Source: a virus. From it: DNA of 64,000 bases. The stretch spans positions 1 through 64,000 of IMG/VR virus record IMGVR_UViG_3300042564_000781; one strand, 5' to 3'. The translations under genes were made by a program, and so were the position numbers. Under the pieces are notes generated by a model. The model had not been told where the DNA came from. It worked only from the letters and a program-made list of their open reading frames with translations, and did no database searches. Below, piece after piece: positions 36,789-44,211 of the stretch. Numbering within the stretch: the first letter of the stretch is position 1; every line of letters starts with the position of its first letter.

Positions 36789-37667
36789 ATGACTGATCGT
36801 TCAAAGTTCGAACAGATGCTAGAGCATCTTGTTAATGAAGAAAGTGATAAAGCCAAAGAGCTTTTCCATCAACTAGTAGTTGAAAAATCTCGTGAAATCT
36901 ACGAAAACATTTTAGCAGACGACTTCACAACTGAAGCCGACGGCGATGACGAGGAAGAAGACGACCTTGAAGAAGCAACTAAAGACGAAGATGATGAAGA
37001 TATGGAAGAAAGTTTTGGCTTTGCTGAAGGTGACGATGAAGAAGACACAGGTGACATTGGCGGCGACGCCGGTGACGACTTTGTAAGCGACATCGATGCT
37101 GGTGACGAAGGTGACGAAGAAGGCATGGGCGGCGAAGGCGATATTGAAGATCGCGTAGTTGACCTAGAAGATGCACTTGACGACCTACGTGCCGAATTTG
37201 AAGCATTAATGGGCGACGAAGAAGGCGGCGACATGGGCGGAATGGACGACATGGGCGGCGATGATATGGGTGCTGGCGACATGGGCGGAATGGACGACAT
37301 GGGCGGCGAAGAAGAATTAGAAGACAGCTTCATGCGTGAGTACGTAGAGAAAGTTGGCAACCCAAAGCATGGCGACAACGGCGCAAACACCAAGTCAGTT
37401 ATGGCAAAAGCAAACAATATGGGCGGTACAACTGCTAATATCGTAAAAGGTGGTGAGAGCACAACAGGCGGCACAAAAGGCGGCTTGTTAAATCCATCAA
37501 CTAAAGAAGAAAACTTTGGTAACGTTAATGTCCCAGGCGGTAACGCAGGTAAGACAGCGTTTAAGAAGAAAGAAGCTGGACACGGCGCTGAGAAAAAAGC
37601 AACTGGCGACAATGGCGACAGAAGTGCTGATAGCCCGTTAAATGGCGCTCCTAGAAGAGCAAAGTAA
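36789..37667 (+). CDS. Acidic prohead core protein (gp67/gp68-like)
   Basis: A 292-residue protein. The N-terminal 45 residues are helical (SKFEQMLEHLVNEESDKAKE, LFHQLVVEKSREIYENILAD), like the gp68-type core family. Residues about 50-185 are extremely acidic (DDEEEDDLEEATKDEDDEDM) with repeated GDMGGMDDMGG encoded by a duplicated 35-base DNA unit. The C-terminal ~100 residues are basic and Gly/Asn/Lys-rich. The charge pattern suits a scaffold core that is degraded by gp21. Gene order portal-core-protease-scaffold-capsid matches T4. Confidence 0.75.
   Translation: MTDRSKFEQMLEHLVNEESDKAKELFHQLVVEKSREIYENILADDFTTEADGDDEEEDDLEEATKDEDDEDMEESFGFAEGDDEEDTGDIGGDAGDDFVSDIDAGDEGDEEGMGGEGDIEDRVVDLEDALDDLRAEFEALMGDEEGGDMGGMDDMGGDDMGAGDMGGMDDMGGEEELEDSFMREYVEKVGNPKHGDNGANTKSVMAKANNMGGTTANIVKGGESTTGGTKGGLLNPSTKEENFGNVNVPGGNAGKTAFKKKEAGHGAEKKATGDNGDRSADSPLNGAPRRAK
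37227..37309. repeat. Direct repeat of 35 bases in the acidic core gene
   Basis: The stretch at 37227-37261 recurs at 37275-37309 (48-base period) and encodes GDMGGMDDMGG twice. It looks like a recent internal duplication. Confidence 0.85.
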
Positions 37668-37677
37668 GTAGATAAAG

Positions 37678-38304
37678 ATGAACTATCTTCGAGAAAACCT
37701 GAGTTTCGACCAAGCGAGAGTAGTCGTTGAATCCGATGGCGAGAATGGAAAGAACCTTTACATGAAGGGAATTTTCATTCAAGGCGACAAGAGGAATCAG
37801 AATCAGCGTGTTTATCCTGGAAGAGAGATTGCCAGGGCTGTCAAAACCCTGAACGATCAAATTGCAGGTGGGTACTCAGTACTTGGCGAAGTAGATCATC
37901 CAGATGACTTAAGAATCAACCTTGACCGTGTGAGCCATATGATCACAGAAATGTGGATGGATGGCGCAGACGGTTACGGAAAATTAAAAATCTTAGCAAC
38001 ACCTATGGGACAACTAGTGAAAACTATGTTAGAAAGTGGCGTGAAGTTAGGAGTATCAAGCCGCGGATCCGGAAATGTCAGCGATGGCAGTTCCGGTGAA
38101 GTATCAGATTTTGAGATTATCACAGTTGATGTGGTAGCTCAACCTAGTGCCCCTGGCGCATACCCTACACCAATTTATGAACACCTGATGAATAGTCGCG
38201 GTGGTTATAACAGCTTACGCATAGCGCAAGAGGTTAAAGGTGACCCTAAAGCACAAAAATATCTCAAAGAGAGCTTATTAGGTATAATAAGCAAACTCCA
38301 ATAA
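37678..38304 (+). CDS. 21: Prohead core serine protease gp21
   Basis: The assembly protease that matures T4-type proheads by cutting after Leu/Ile-x-Glu sites. Catalytic motifs are visible: the histidine in LGEVDHPDDLRINLDRVSH (about residue 74) and the serine in VKLGVSSRGSG (about 122). YMKGIFIQGDKRNQNQRVYP is also family-typical. Length 208 is equal to T4 gp21 (212). The ATG is 10 bases after the core gene stop with a weak ribosome site (AAAG), suggesting coupling. Confidence 0.96.
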   Translation: MNYLRENLSFDQARVVVESDGENGKNLYMKGIFIQGDKRNQNQRVYPGREIARAVKTLNDQIAGGYSVLGEVDHPDDLRINLDRVSHMITEMWMDGADGYGKLKILATPMGQLVKTMLESGVKLGVSSRGSGNVSDGSSGEVSDFEIITVDVVAQPSAPGAYPTPIYEHLMNSRGGYNSLRIAQEVKGDPKAQKYLKESLLGIISKLQ

Positions 38305-38317
38305 AGAGGAGAATCAC

Positions 38318-39412
38318 ATGTTGGACGCACTAAAGAATTTGTTTGAAAACAACGTGGTTTCGGAAGAGATCAAAGAATCTATTGAGGCTGCTTGGGAAGC
38401 TCGCATTGTCGAGAACCGCACACAAGTAACTCAACAGCTACGTGAAGAATTTGCTCAACGCTATGAACATGACCGTCAGGTTATGGTCGAAGCAATTGAC
38501 CGCATGTTAGGCGATCAGTTGAAAGAGGAAATTCAGCAGTTTGTAGAAGATCGTAATCAATTAGCAGAAGCTAAGGCAAAGTATGCAGTAAAAATGCACA
38601 ACGATGCTAACCTAATGAAAGAGTTTGTTACTCGTCAATTAGCTAGTGAAGTTAAAGAATTACACGAAGATCAAGTACAAATGGCTTCTAAGTTTCACAC
38701 ACTTGAGAAGTTTGTCGTAGAAGCTTTGGCTCAAGAAATCGCAGAGTTCCATACAGACAAGCAAGACATTGCAGAAATGAAGGTACGTTTGGTACGCGAA
38801 GGCCGTCAGGCACTAGCTTCCATGAAGGAACAATTCATTAAACGTGCAGCTACGTTGGTCGAGAATACAGTTGAAAAGACTCTTACCAAAGAGATTGGTC
38901 AATTGAAAGAAGACATCGAAGCAGCTCGTCGTAACGATTTTGGTCGTAAATTATTCGAAGCTTATGCAAGCGAATATCAAAACAGTTACTTAAACGAAAA
39001 ATCAGAAACAGCTAAATTGCTCAAAGTCATAGACAAGAAAGATCTACAAGTTGCAGAGGCTCATCACGCTGTAGCACAAGCAACTCAGATCCTAGAAAGC
39101 AAGGAAGCACAAGTTAAAGCTCTAATGGAGAGCAAAGACCGTCAAGAAATTATGAATGAATTAGTAGCACCTTTGGGCAACACCCAGAAAGCTATTATGA
39201 CAGAATTACTTGAGAGTGTACAAACTGGCAAACTACGCAGTAGTTTTGACAAGTACCTTCCAGCAGTTATTGCTGGCGAAGCTCCACAGAAGAAGAAGGC
39301 ACTAGTAGAGGCAAAAGAAGTCACAGGCAACAAAGAAACCCACAGCGTCGGTAGCAGCGAGCACGAAAGTAATATTTTCAATATGCGTCGTCTAGCTGGA
39401 ATTAAACATTAA
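38318..39412 (+). CDS. 22: Prohead scaffold protein gp22
   Basis: The main internal scaffold of the prohead. It is almost wholly coiled-coil: FENNVVSEEIKESIEAAWEA at the start, repeated EVKELHEDQ/EIAEFHTDKQ/EIGQLKEDIEA blocks of about 55 residues, and the C-terminal NIFNMRRLAGIKH that is typical of gp22 in aquatic T4-like phages. Length 364 (T4: 269). A strong AGAGGAG site lies before the ATG; it follows gp21 by 13 bases and precedes gp23 by 14. Confidence 0.93.
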   Translation: MLDALKNLFENNVVSEEIKESIEAAWEARIVENRTQVTQQLREEFAQRYEHDRQVMVEAIDRMLGDQLKEEIQQFVEDRNQLAEAKAKYAVKMHNDANLMKEFVTRQLASEVKELHEDQVQMASKFHTLEKFVVEALAQEIAEFHTDKQDIAEMKVRLVREGRQALASMKEQFIKRAATLVENTVEKTLTKEIGQLKEDIEAARRNDFGRKLFEAYASEYQNSYLNEKSETAKLLKVIDKKDLQVAEAHHAVAQATQILESKEAQVKALMESKDRQEIMNELVAPLGNTQKAIMTELLESVQTGKLRSSFDKYLPAVIAGEAPQKKKALVEAKEVTGNKETHSVGSSEHESNIFNMRRLAGIKH

Positions 39413-39426
39413 TTAGGAGAAAATAA

Positions 39427-40596
39427 ATGTCAGAACTACTAACAGGCCGTTGGGCAGAAACAAAAGAAGCACTTCTTGAAGGCCTTCAAGGCACTAAGAG
39501 ATCTGTAATGGCATCTACACTAGAGAACACACGTAAGTATCTAGCTGAGAGTGCAAGTACAGGTGCTACTTCTGCCGGAAACGTCGCAACATTAAATCGT
39601 GTGATCCTTCCAGTGATCAGACGTGTCATGCCAACAGTTATTGCTAACGAGTTGGTCGGTGTACAACCAATGACTGGACCAGTTGGTCAAATCCATACGC
39701 TACGTGTTCGCTACAGCGACACAGTTAGCGGCACATTTGGCGCTAACGCTGGTGAAGAAGCACTAAGCCCATTCAAGATTGCTGAAGGTTATTCCGCAAG
39801 CAATGGCTCTGCTGCTACTGCTGCATCAACTGCATCCCTAGAAGGTGCGGCTGGTAAGCGTATGAGCATCCAGATCTTGAAACAAACAGTTGAAGCTAAG
39901 ACACGTAAGTTATCAGCTCGCTGGACATTCGAAGCTGCTCAAGATGCACAAGCCCAACAAGGTATTGACATCGAAGCAGAAATCATGGCTGCTCTTGCAC
40001 AAGAGATCACAGCTGAGATTGACCAAGAAGTTCTTGGTTCTTTAGCAACTTTAGCTGGTTCACAGAACTTGCAGGCTTATAACCAAGCTGCTGTTTCTGG
40101 TACTGCTACATTCGTTGGTGACGAACATGCTGCTCTTGCAGTTATGATCAACCGCGTTGCTAACACTATCGCCCAGCGTACACGTCGTGGTGCTGGTAAC
40201 TGGGCAGTTGTAAGCCCAACAGCATTGACAGTTCTTCAGTCTGCTACTACAAGCGCATTCGCTCGTACAACAGAAGGCACATTCGAAGCACCTACAAACA
40301 CTAAGTTTGTTGGTACATTGAACAATGCTATGAAGATCTATGTAAACACTTATGCACAGAATGATGATGTATTAGTTGGTTACAAAGGTGCTAACGAAAG
40401 TGATGCAGCAGCATTCTATTGCCCATACATTCCATTGATGAGCAGTGGTGTTGTTCTAGATCCAGCAACATTCGAACCAGTCGTATCATTCATGACACGT
40501 TATGGTTATGTAGAGTTAAGCAACACTGCTTCTTCTCTAGGTAATGCAGCTGACTATCTAGGCAAAGTTACATTAACTGGCCTAGCATTTAGCTAA
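39427..40596 (+). CDS. 23: Major capsid protein gp23
   Basis: The HK97-fold major head protein. N-terminus MSELLTGRWAETKEALLEGL is the propeptide; a gp21-type site L-A-E precedes SASTGATSAGN (about residue 44). Conserved gp23 features include RVILPVIRRVMPTVIANELV, GVQPMTGPVGQIHTLRVRYS and the C-terminal SFMTRYGYVEL. At 389 residues it is much shorter than T4 gp23 (521), lacking most of the insertion domain, as in marine relatives. AGGAG precedes the ATG. A strong hairpin follows the gene. Confidence 0.97.
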   Translation: MSELLTGRWAETKEALLEGLQGTKRSVMASTLENTRKYLAESASTGATSAGNVATLNRVILPVIRRVMPTVIANELVGVQPMTGPVGQIHTLRVRYSDTVSGTFGANAGEEALSPFKIAEGYSASNGSAATAASTASLEGAAGKRMSIQILKQTVEAKTRKLSARWTFEAAQDAQAQQGIDIEAEIMAALAQEITAEIDQEVLGSLATLAGSQNLQAYNQAAVSGTATFVGDEHAALAVMINRVANTIAQRTRRGAGNWAVVSPTALTVLQSATTSAFARTTEGTFEAPTNTKFVGTLNNAMKIYVNTYAQNDDVLVGYKGANESDAAAFYCPYIPLMSSGVVLDPATFEPVVSFMTRYGYVELSNTASSLGNAADYLGKVTLTGLAFS

Positions 40597-40624
40597 TCAA
40601 CTTACCGCAAGGTACGTTACTTAC

Positions 40625-40646
40625 AAAGGACTCTTCGGAGTCCTTT
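40625..40646 (+). terminator. UUCG-loop terminator after gp23
   Basis: AAAGGACTC-TTCG-GAGTCCTTT, a perfect 9-bp stem with a TTCG tetraloop, followed by CTCTTT. It is the best terminator in the window and closes the head operon. Confidence 0.85.
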
Positions 40647-40656
40647 CTCTTTATGT

Positions 40657-40664
40657 GATAAATA
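40657..40664 (+). promoter_or_regulatory. Late promoter candidate (GATAAATA)
   Basis: GATAAATA just after the gp23 terminator, 88 bases before the next ATG. The leader it would produce contains two hairpins. Confidence 0.55.
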
Positions 40665-40695
40665 CTTTGTATGATTTACACAGGGTAGATCTTAT

Positions 40696-40734
40696 GCGGA
40701 AATCCAACCGCGTACAGCCTAGAACGCTGTTTTT
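40696..40734 (+). promoter_or_regulatory. Leader hairpins, attenuator-like
   Basis: GCGG...CCGC (40696-40711) is followed by ACAGC-CTAGAAC-GCTGT (40714-40730) running into TTTTT (40730-40734), a terminator-like unit only a few bases before the AAGGAG ribosome site of the 400-residue gene. Confidence 0.5.
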
Positions 40735-40751
40735 CTTAAGGAGAAATTAAA

Positions 40752-41954
40752 ATGGGACGTCCTTTAAATAAAAAATATTTTGGTAACCGCAACACAGGTT
40801 CCGCAAGCACCGCAGCTGATAATTCTATCGGTGGTGGAGCAGTTGCTAGTGTTACATTAAACGCATTAGGCGCATATACAACTCGCCCAACAATTACATT
40901 TGCAGTGCCAACACTACCAGGTGGTGTTCGTGCTACTGGTACTATTACTTCTGAAGTTGTTAGTGCCGCAGTCAGCGGTACACAAACTCGTGCTTATCCA
41001 ACAGCCGCAGCCGCAATTGGTTTCAATACTGCCGGTTCGACCTTTACAGCAACCGTAACCAGCGCCGCTCTAACAACTGTAGTTCGCGCAAGTGCTACAA
41101 CAATAGGTTTTGATGCTGCCAGCGCAAACCTTGCCATAAGTGGTAACAGTATTCACATTACAGGCGCAAGTATCACAGGTACATTATCAATTGGTGGTGT
41201 AGCAATTGCCGCTGGTCAAATTTATTATACAGGTGCTCCAAGTACCACTACATCAGCAACATTGTATGCCACATATGCTGACGCAGTTTCTGCAACTAAC
41301 CCATTAACTATTGTTGCTGGTACAGGCGTTGGCGGTGCAACATTTACACACGGTGTTACATTTGGTGCAGTGACAGCATTAACTCCAGTTGCTCGTGGTT
41401 CATATGAAGCATTAGTTGCAAGCGGCGATGCTGTAGTTGCTACAGCTGGTGTAGGTTCTGGACTAACAATCACTCCAACATATCGTGCTAAAGCAGTTGT
41501 CATTACAGAAGCAGGTTCTGGATACACAGCAGCACCAACACCGACATTTACACAATCAGTAACAGCTACATCAGTTAACATGTTAGTTGACAGTGGTAAC
41601 ATTCGTACAACTGGAAATCAAGAAAATGCTATTTTGATGACAGCATTCTTAACTGGTGGATCAGCATTACCAGTTGACATTATTAAACAAGTATCTACTA
41701 ACCGTTTTAGAGTAACTGATGGTACACTTACTGGTATTGTTAAATTAACAGATTCATTAGCCAATGCCGCAGGTGAAGGCAGCGTTCGGTTACTTGACAC
41801 AGATGGCGGCACATATTTTGCTACTAAACTTACAGCACGTAAAGCTGTTATTACTCGTGGCACTGGCACACAAACAGCATTTGTTACAGGTACATCAGTT
41901 CCGTGGAACATGACTGCTGCAACTGCAACATCATTGTTAATCGATAACGCTTAA
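40752..41954 (+). CDS. Virion structural protein, decoration-like (400 aa)
   Basis: A Thr/Ala/Gly/Val-rich, beta-strand-dominated protein with almost no Cys or Trp, typical of exposed virion proteins. It starts MGRPLNKKYFGNRNTGSAS. The GSGYTAAPTPTF segment near residue 258 is the same Gly-Tyr module found in the giant protein and the fibres. The C-terminal 120 residues (LTGGSALPVDIIKQVSTNRF, then RVTDGTLTGIVKL) form a separate globular part. Position just after gp23 and its own late promoter suggest a head decoration or other abundant structural protein; the exact role is unknown. Confidence 0.75.
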   Translation: MGRPLNKKYFGNRNTGSASTAADNSIGGGAVASVTLNALGAYTTRPTITFAVPTLPGGVRATGTITSEVVSAAVSGTQTRAYPTAAAAIGFNTAGSTFTATVTSAALTTVVRASATTIGFDAASANLAISGNSIHITGASITGTLSIGGVAIAAGQIYYTGAPSTTTSATLYATYADAVSATNPLTIVAGTGVGGATFTHGVTFGAVTALTPVARGSYEALVASGDAVVATAGVGSGLTITPTYRAKAVVITEAGSGYTAAPTPTFTQSVTATSVNMLVDSGNIRTTGNQENAILMTAFLTGGSALPVDIIKQVSTNRFRVTDGTLTGIVKLTDSLANAAGEGSVRLLDTDGGTYFATKLTARKAVITRGTGTQTAFVTGTSVPWNMTAATATSLLIDNA

Positions 41955-41962
41955 TTAGGTCT

Positions 41963-41978
41963 GGGGACTTCGGTCCCC
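41963..41978 (+). terminator. UUCG hairpin between structural genes
   Basis: GGGGAC-TTCG-GTCCCC, a perfect 6-bp GC stem. No T-run follows, so it may tune mRNA stability or partly terminate before the next gene, whose ATG is 16 bases on. Confidence 0.6.
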
Positions 41979-41993
41979 TACTAAGGATAATAG

Positions 41994-43073
41994 ATGTCAA
42001 AGATATTAAAAATTACCGATGGTGATTATAAGATTAAAACCAGAAACTATGGCAGTATCACTTTAGATACTGGCATTGAAGTGGGTGAAGTAATTGTTAC
42101 TGGTTCCTTGACAGTACGAGGGAATACAACAACAGTTAATTCTGAAACTTTAACTATTGTTGACCAACGTATTGAACTTAATGTTGGCGAATCTGGGCCG
42201 GGAGTAACAACTAAACCAACTGACACTAGTTTAGAGTCAGGAATTTTAATCCATCGTGGTGCTAATAATACTGCTGCTAGTAGAGATGTTCTAGTAGTGT
42301 TCAAAGAAGTAGAGCCAGGCTTCCCATCAACTGCCATTGCCGGGCGCGGCACAATACAATTCAAATATTCTAACGGCGATCCAGTTGCTATCAGCACTAA
42401 CAGTATTAGTGTGCCAGGTAACGGAAATCTTGGATTGATTAATGCAGGTAATGGTTATGTTACAGTATCTGGTACTACTAATTATGAACTCAATGCGTTT
42501 AGTTATACTGCATGGAATCTCGCTGGCAGTCCACGTGCAGCATATGCTATTCCTAACGCATTGATAACAGTAGTTGACGATGACGTTATACCAAATGCAA
42601 AAGGTCTGGTGGACTTTGTTGATGCATCACTTTACTATTATAGAAGTCCTTTGCTATCAGAAGGCGATACTACAGTAAGAACATACGATGCCCAGGCACC
42701 TTTCTTAAATTCACCTAGTAGAATTGAGTTTACAGTTGACGGCAGTTTAAGAGGAAAATTTATTGCCACAGGATTAGATGTTGATAATGTTAATATTTTT
42801 ACAAATACTATTAATAACGCAACTAACAATTTAATTTTATCTGCTACAACTACTAATACTGTAGAAGTCAATGCATTGTTACAGTTAAATAATCAAGCAA
42901 GTGATATAACCGTAGCAGTAACAACTGCAACTCAAATATATACAAAAGCTGCTGAAGGTCCTGGACGTACTGGAATTTATTTTACCAACGATACAGCCTA
43001 TGGAGCAAACGCATATAACAACGATGAATTAGTAAGTAAGAACAGAGCAGTATTGCTAAGTATCTTACTATAA
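41994..43073 (+). CDS. Fibre-like structural protein (359 aa)
   Basis: A beta-rich protein with the repeated vocabulary of tail-fibre shafts (VTGSLTVRGNTTTVNSETLT, TNTINNATNNLILSATTTNT). The opening MSKILKITDGDYKIKTRNYG and closing GIYFTNDTAYGANAYNNDEL followed by VSKNRAVLLSILL are distinct end domains. The T-V-N-S-E-T-L-T-I-V-D-Q-R-I-E-L segment is common in aquatic phage fibres. It lies first in a run of five fibre-type genes. Likely a short fibre or adaptor; no receptor-binding domain can be named. Confidence 0.75.
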   Translation: MSKILKITDGDYKIKTRNYGSITLDTGIEVGEVIVTGSLTVRGNTTTVNSETLTIVDQRIELNVGESGPGVTTKPTDTSLESGILIHRGANNTAASRDVLVVFKEVEPGFPSTAIAGRGTIQFKYSNGDPVAISTNSISVPGNGNLGLINAGNGYVTVSGTTNYELNAFSYTAWNLAGSPRAAYAIPNALITVVDDDVIPNAKGLVDFVDASLYYYRSPLLSEGDTTVRTYDAQAPFLNSPSRIEFTVDGSLRGKFIATGLDVDNVNIFTNTINNATNNLILSATTTNTVEVNALLQLNNQASDITVAVTTATQIYTKAAEGPGRTGIYFTNDTAYGANAYNNDELVSKNRAVLLSILL

Positions 43074-43082
43074 GGAAAGAAC

Positions 43083-43415
43083 ATGGCGATTAAAAATACA
43101 GCAATTCCAGCAACAACTGATACGGCAATTTATACTAGTAGCGGAAATAATGCTATTACAACTATCATTGTATGCAATACTAATACAACTCCTACTACTG
43201 GAGATAGAACATTAACATTGTATGCAGTAGAACACTCTGGTGCAGCCGTAGGAACTCCTAGTACTGGAAATATGATAGTTCAAACTTTAACAATTCCTGC
43301 AGGGGATACTATAAGTTTTGATCAAGAAAAAATGGTGTTAGCTGACTTTGATAGTGTTGTAGCTTATGCCAGCGGAACTGGAATAACAGCAACAGTAAGT
43401 ACATTACCGGTATAA
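43083..43415 (+). CDS. Small beta-sandwich virion protein (110 aa)
   Basis: Starts MAIKNTAIPATTDTAIYTSS; alternating hydrophobic strands (TTIIVCNTNTTPTTGDRTLT, TLTIPAGDTISFDQEKMVLA) suggest one Ig-like beta-sandwich. It resembles in plan the 109-residue protein at 54227 (IPAGDTISF versus VPPNSSLRV, then an L(I/V)L-type strand), so both may be small fibre-associated or head-trimming proteins. It is 9 bases after the previous gene and 4 before the next. Confidence 0.7.
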   Translation: MAIKNTAIPATTDTAIYTSSGNNAITTIIVCNTNTTPTTGDRTLTLYAVEHSGAAVGTPSTGNMIVQTLTIPAGDTISFDQEKMVLADFDSVVAYASGTGITATVSTLPV

Positions 43416-43419
43416 GACA

Positions 43420-44178
43420 ATGAGATTTTTAAAAACGTTAACACTCAATCGTAGATCAGTTTATGATGACAGATTAGCTATCAATACTGATAGCGAAGTC
43501 ATTATGAATACTACTGCGTCACTGTTAGTACCTTACGGAACTACTGGCGAACGTACTAGTGACGTTAACGGCATGGTCCGATACAATGCCACTACGAAAG
43601 AATTTGAAGGATATCAAGGCGGCGTAGCAGGAGCAACAGGTGGAGGTCAATGGCGTCCTTTTAGATTTAAAGAACCTAATGGTGTTGTTTTACAAGATGT
43701 TGGACCAGCTGATGGACCAACGGATACTCAAACTGTATTTGGTCCATTAACGCCTGATCCATTTTTATACGCTACCCACCAATCTGATATAGATACAAAT
43801 TCAGTACTGTACCCTTCAGGTTGGGTTGCTGGCCAAATGGCTAAAAATATACTAGTAATTACTGAAACTATTGTGCAACTAGGTGGTGTAAACTTTAACA
43901 TTGTACAAGATCCAACTACTACTGGAACAGGCGATGAAATTACAACCGGTGCATTTGTAGACGGCGTTGAGTATGTAATTACTAATGTAGGCGATACCGA
44001 CTTCATTGCATTGGGTGCAAGTGCAAATACAGTTGGGGTCGTTTTCACTACTGCACCAGCAAGCGGTGGTGGCAACGGCACTACAGGTAAAGTAAGAAAG
44101 ACAGGCACATACTTAGAGTTTTACACTGCGGTTCCTGCAGGCCGTTCTGTGCATATTATTCACAACCTAAACCAATAA
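43420..44178 (+). CDS. Fibre-associated structural protein with inserted TDF module (252 aa)
   Basis: The N-terminal part holds the fibre-tip-like motif VPYGTTGERTSDVNGMVRYN then EFEGYQGG, shared with the 1333- and 1962-residue fibres. After a Pro/Thr-rich section and GWVAGQMAKNILVITETIVQ comes a module of about 50 residues, GAFVDGVEYVITNVGDTDFI then ALGASANTVGVVF, that I recognise as a recurrent insertion in aquatic phage structural proteins. The sequence then resumes LEFYTAVPAGRSVHIIHNLN. Role unknown but virion-associated by context. Confidence 0.7.
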   Translation: MRFLKTLTLNRRSVYDDRLAINTDSEVIMNTTASLLVPYGTTGERTSDVNGMVRYNATTKEFEGYQGGVAGATGGGQWRPFRFKEPNGVVLQDVGPADGPTDTQTVFGPLTPDPFLYATHQSDIDTNSVLYPSGWVAGQMAKNILVITETIVQLGGVNFNIVQDPTTTGTGDEITTGAFVDGVEYVITNVGDTDFIALGASANTVGVVFTTAPASGGGNGTTGKVRKTGTYLEFYTAVPAGRSVHIIHNLNQ

Positions 44179-44186
44179 CAATCTAC

Positions 44187-44194
44187 TATAAATA
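44187..44194 (+). promoter_or_regulatory. T4 consensus late promoter (TATAAATA)
   Basis: An exact TATAAATA 18 bases before the ATG at 44212, with GGAG at 44202-44205 as ribosome site. It is the clearest late promoter on the plus strand. Confidence 0.75.
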
Positions 44195-44211
44195 GTGTAT
44201 TGGAGCTGAAT

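Noticed and set aside
37227-37309. CRISPR-like repeats
   Set aside because: Two copies only, in frame in a coding gene with coding spacers; simple internal duplication.
36899-37612. Long minus-strand frame opposite the acidic core gene (Ser/Pro-rich, 237 codons)
   Set aside because: It mirrors the Asp/Glu/Gly codon bias of the true gene, lacks a ribosome site and sits wholly inside a well-supported core gene in T4 order.
44200-44211. TTG start four codons upstream in the 1333-residue fibre
   Set aside because: It overlaps the GGAG ribosome site of the ATG at 44212, and the paralogue starts at the equivalent of that ATG.
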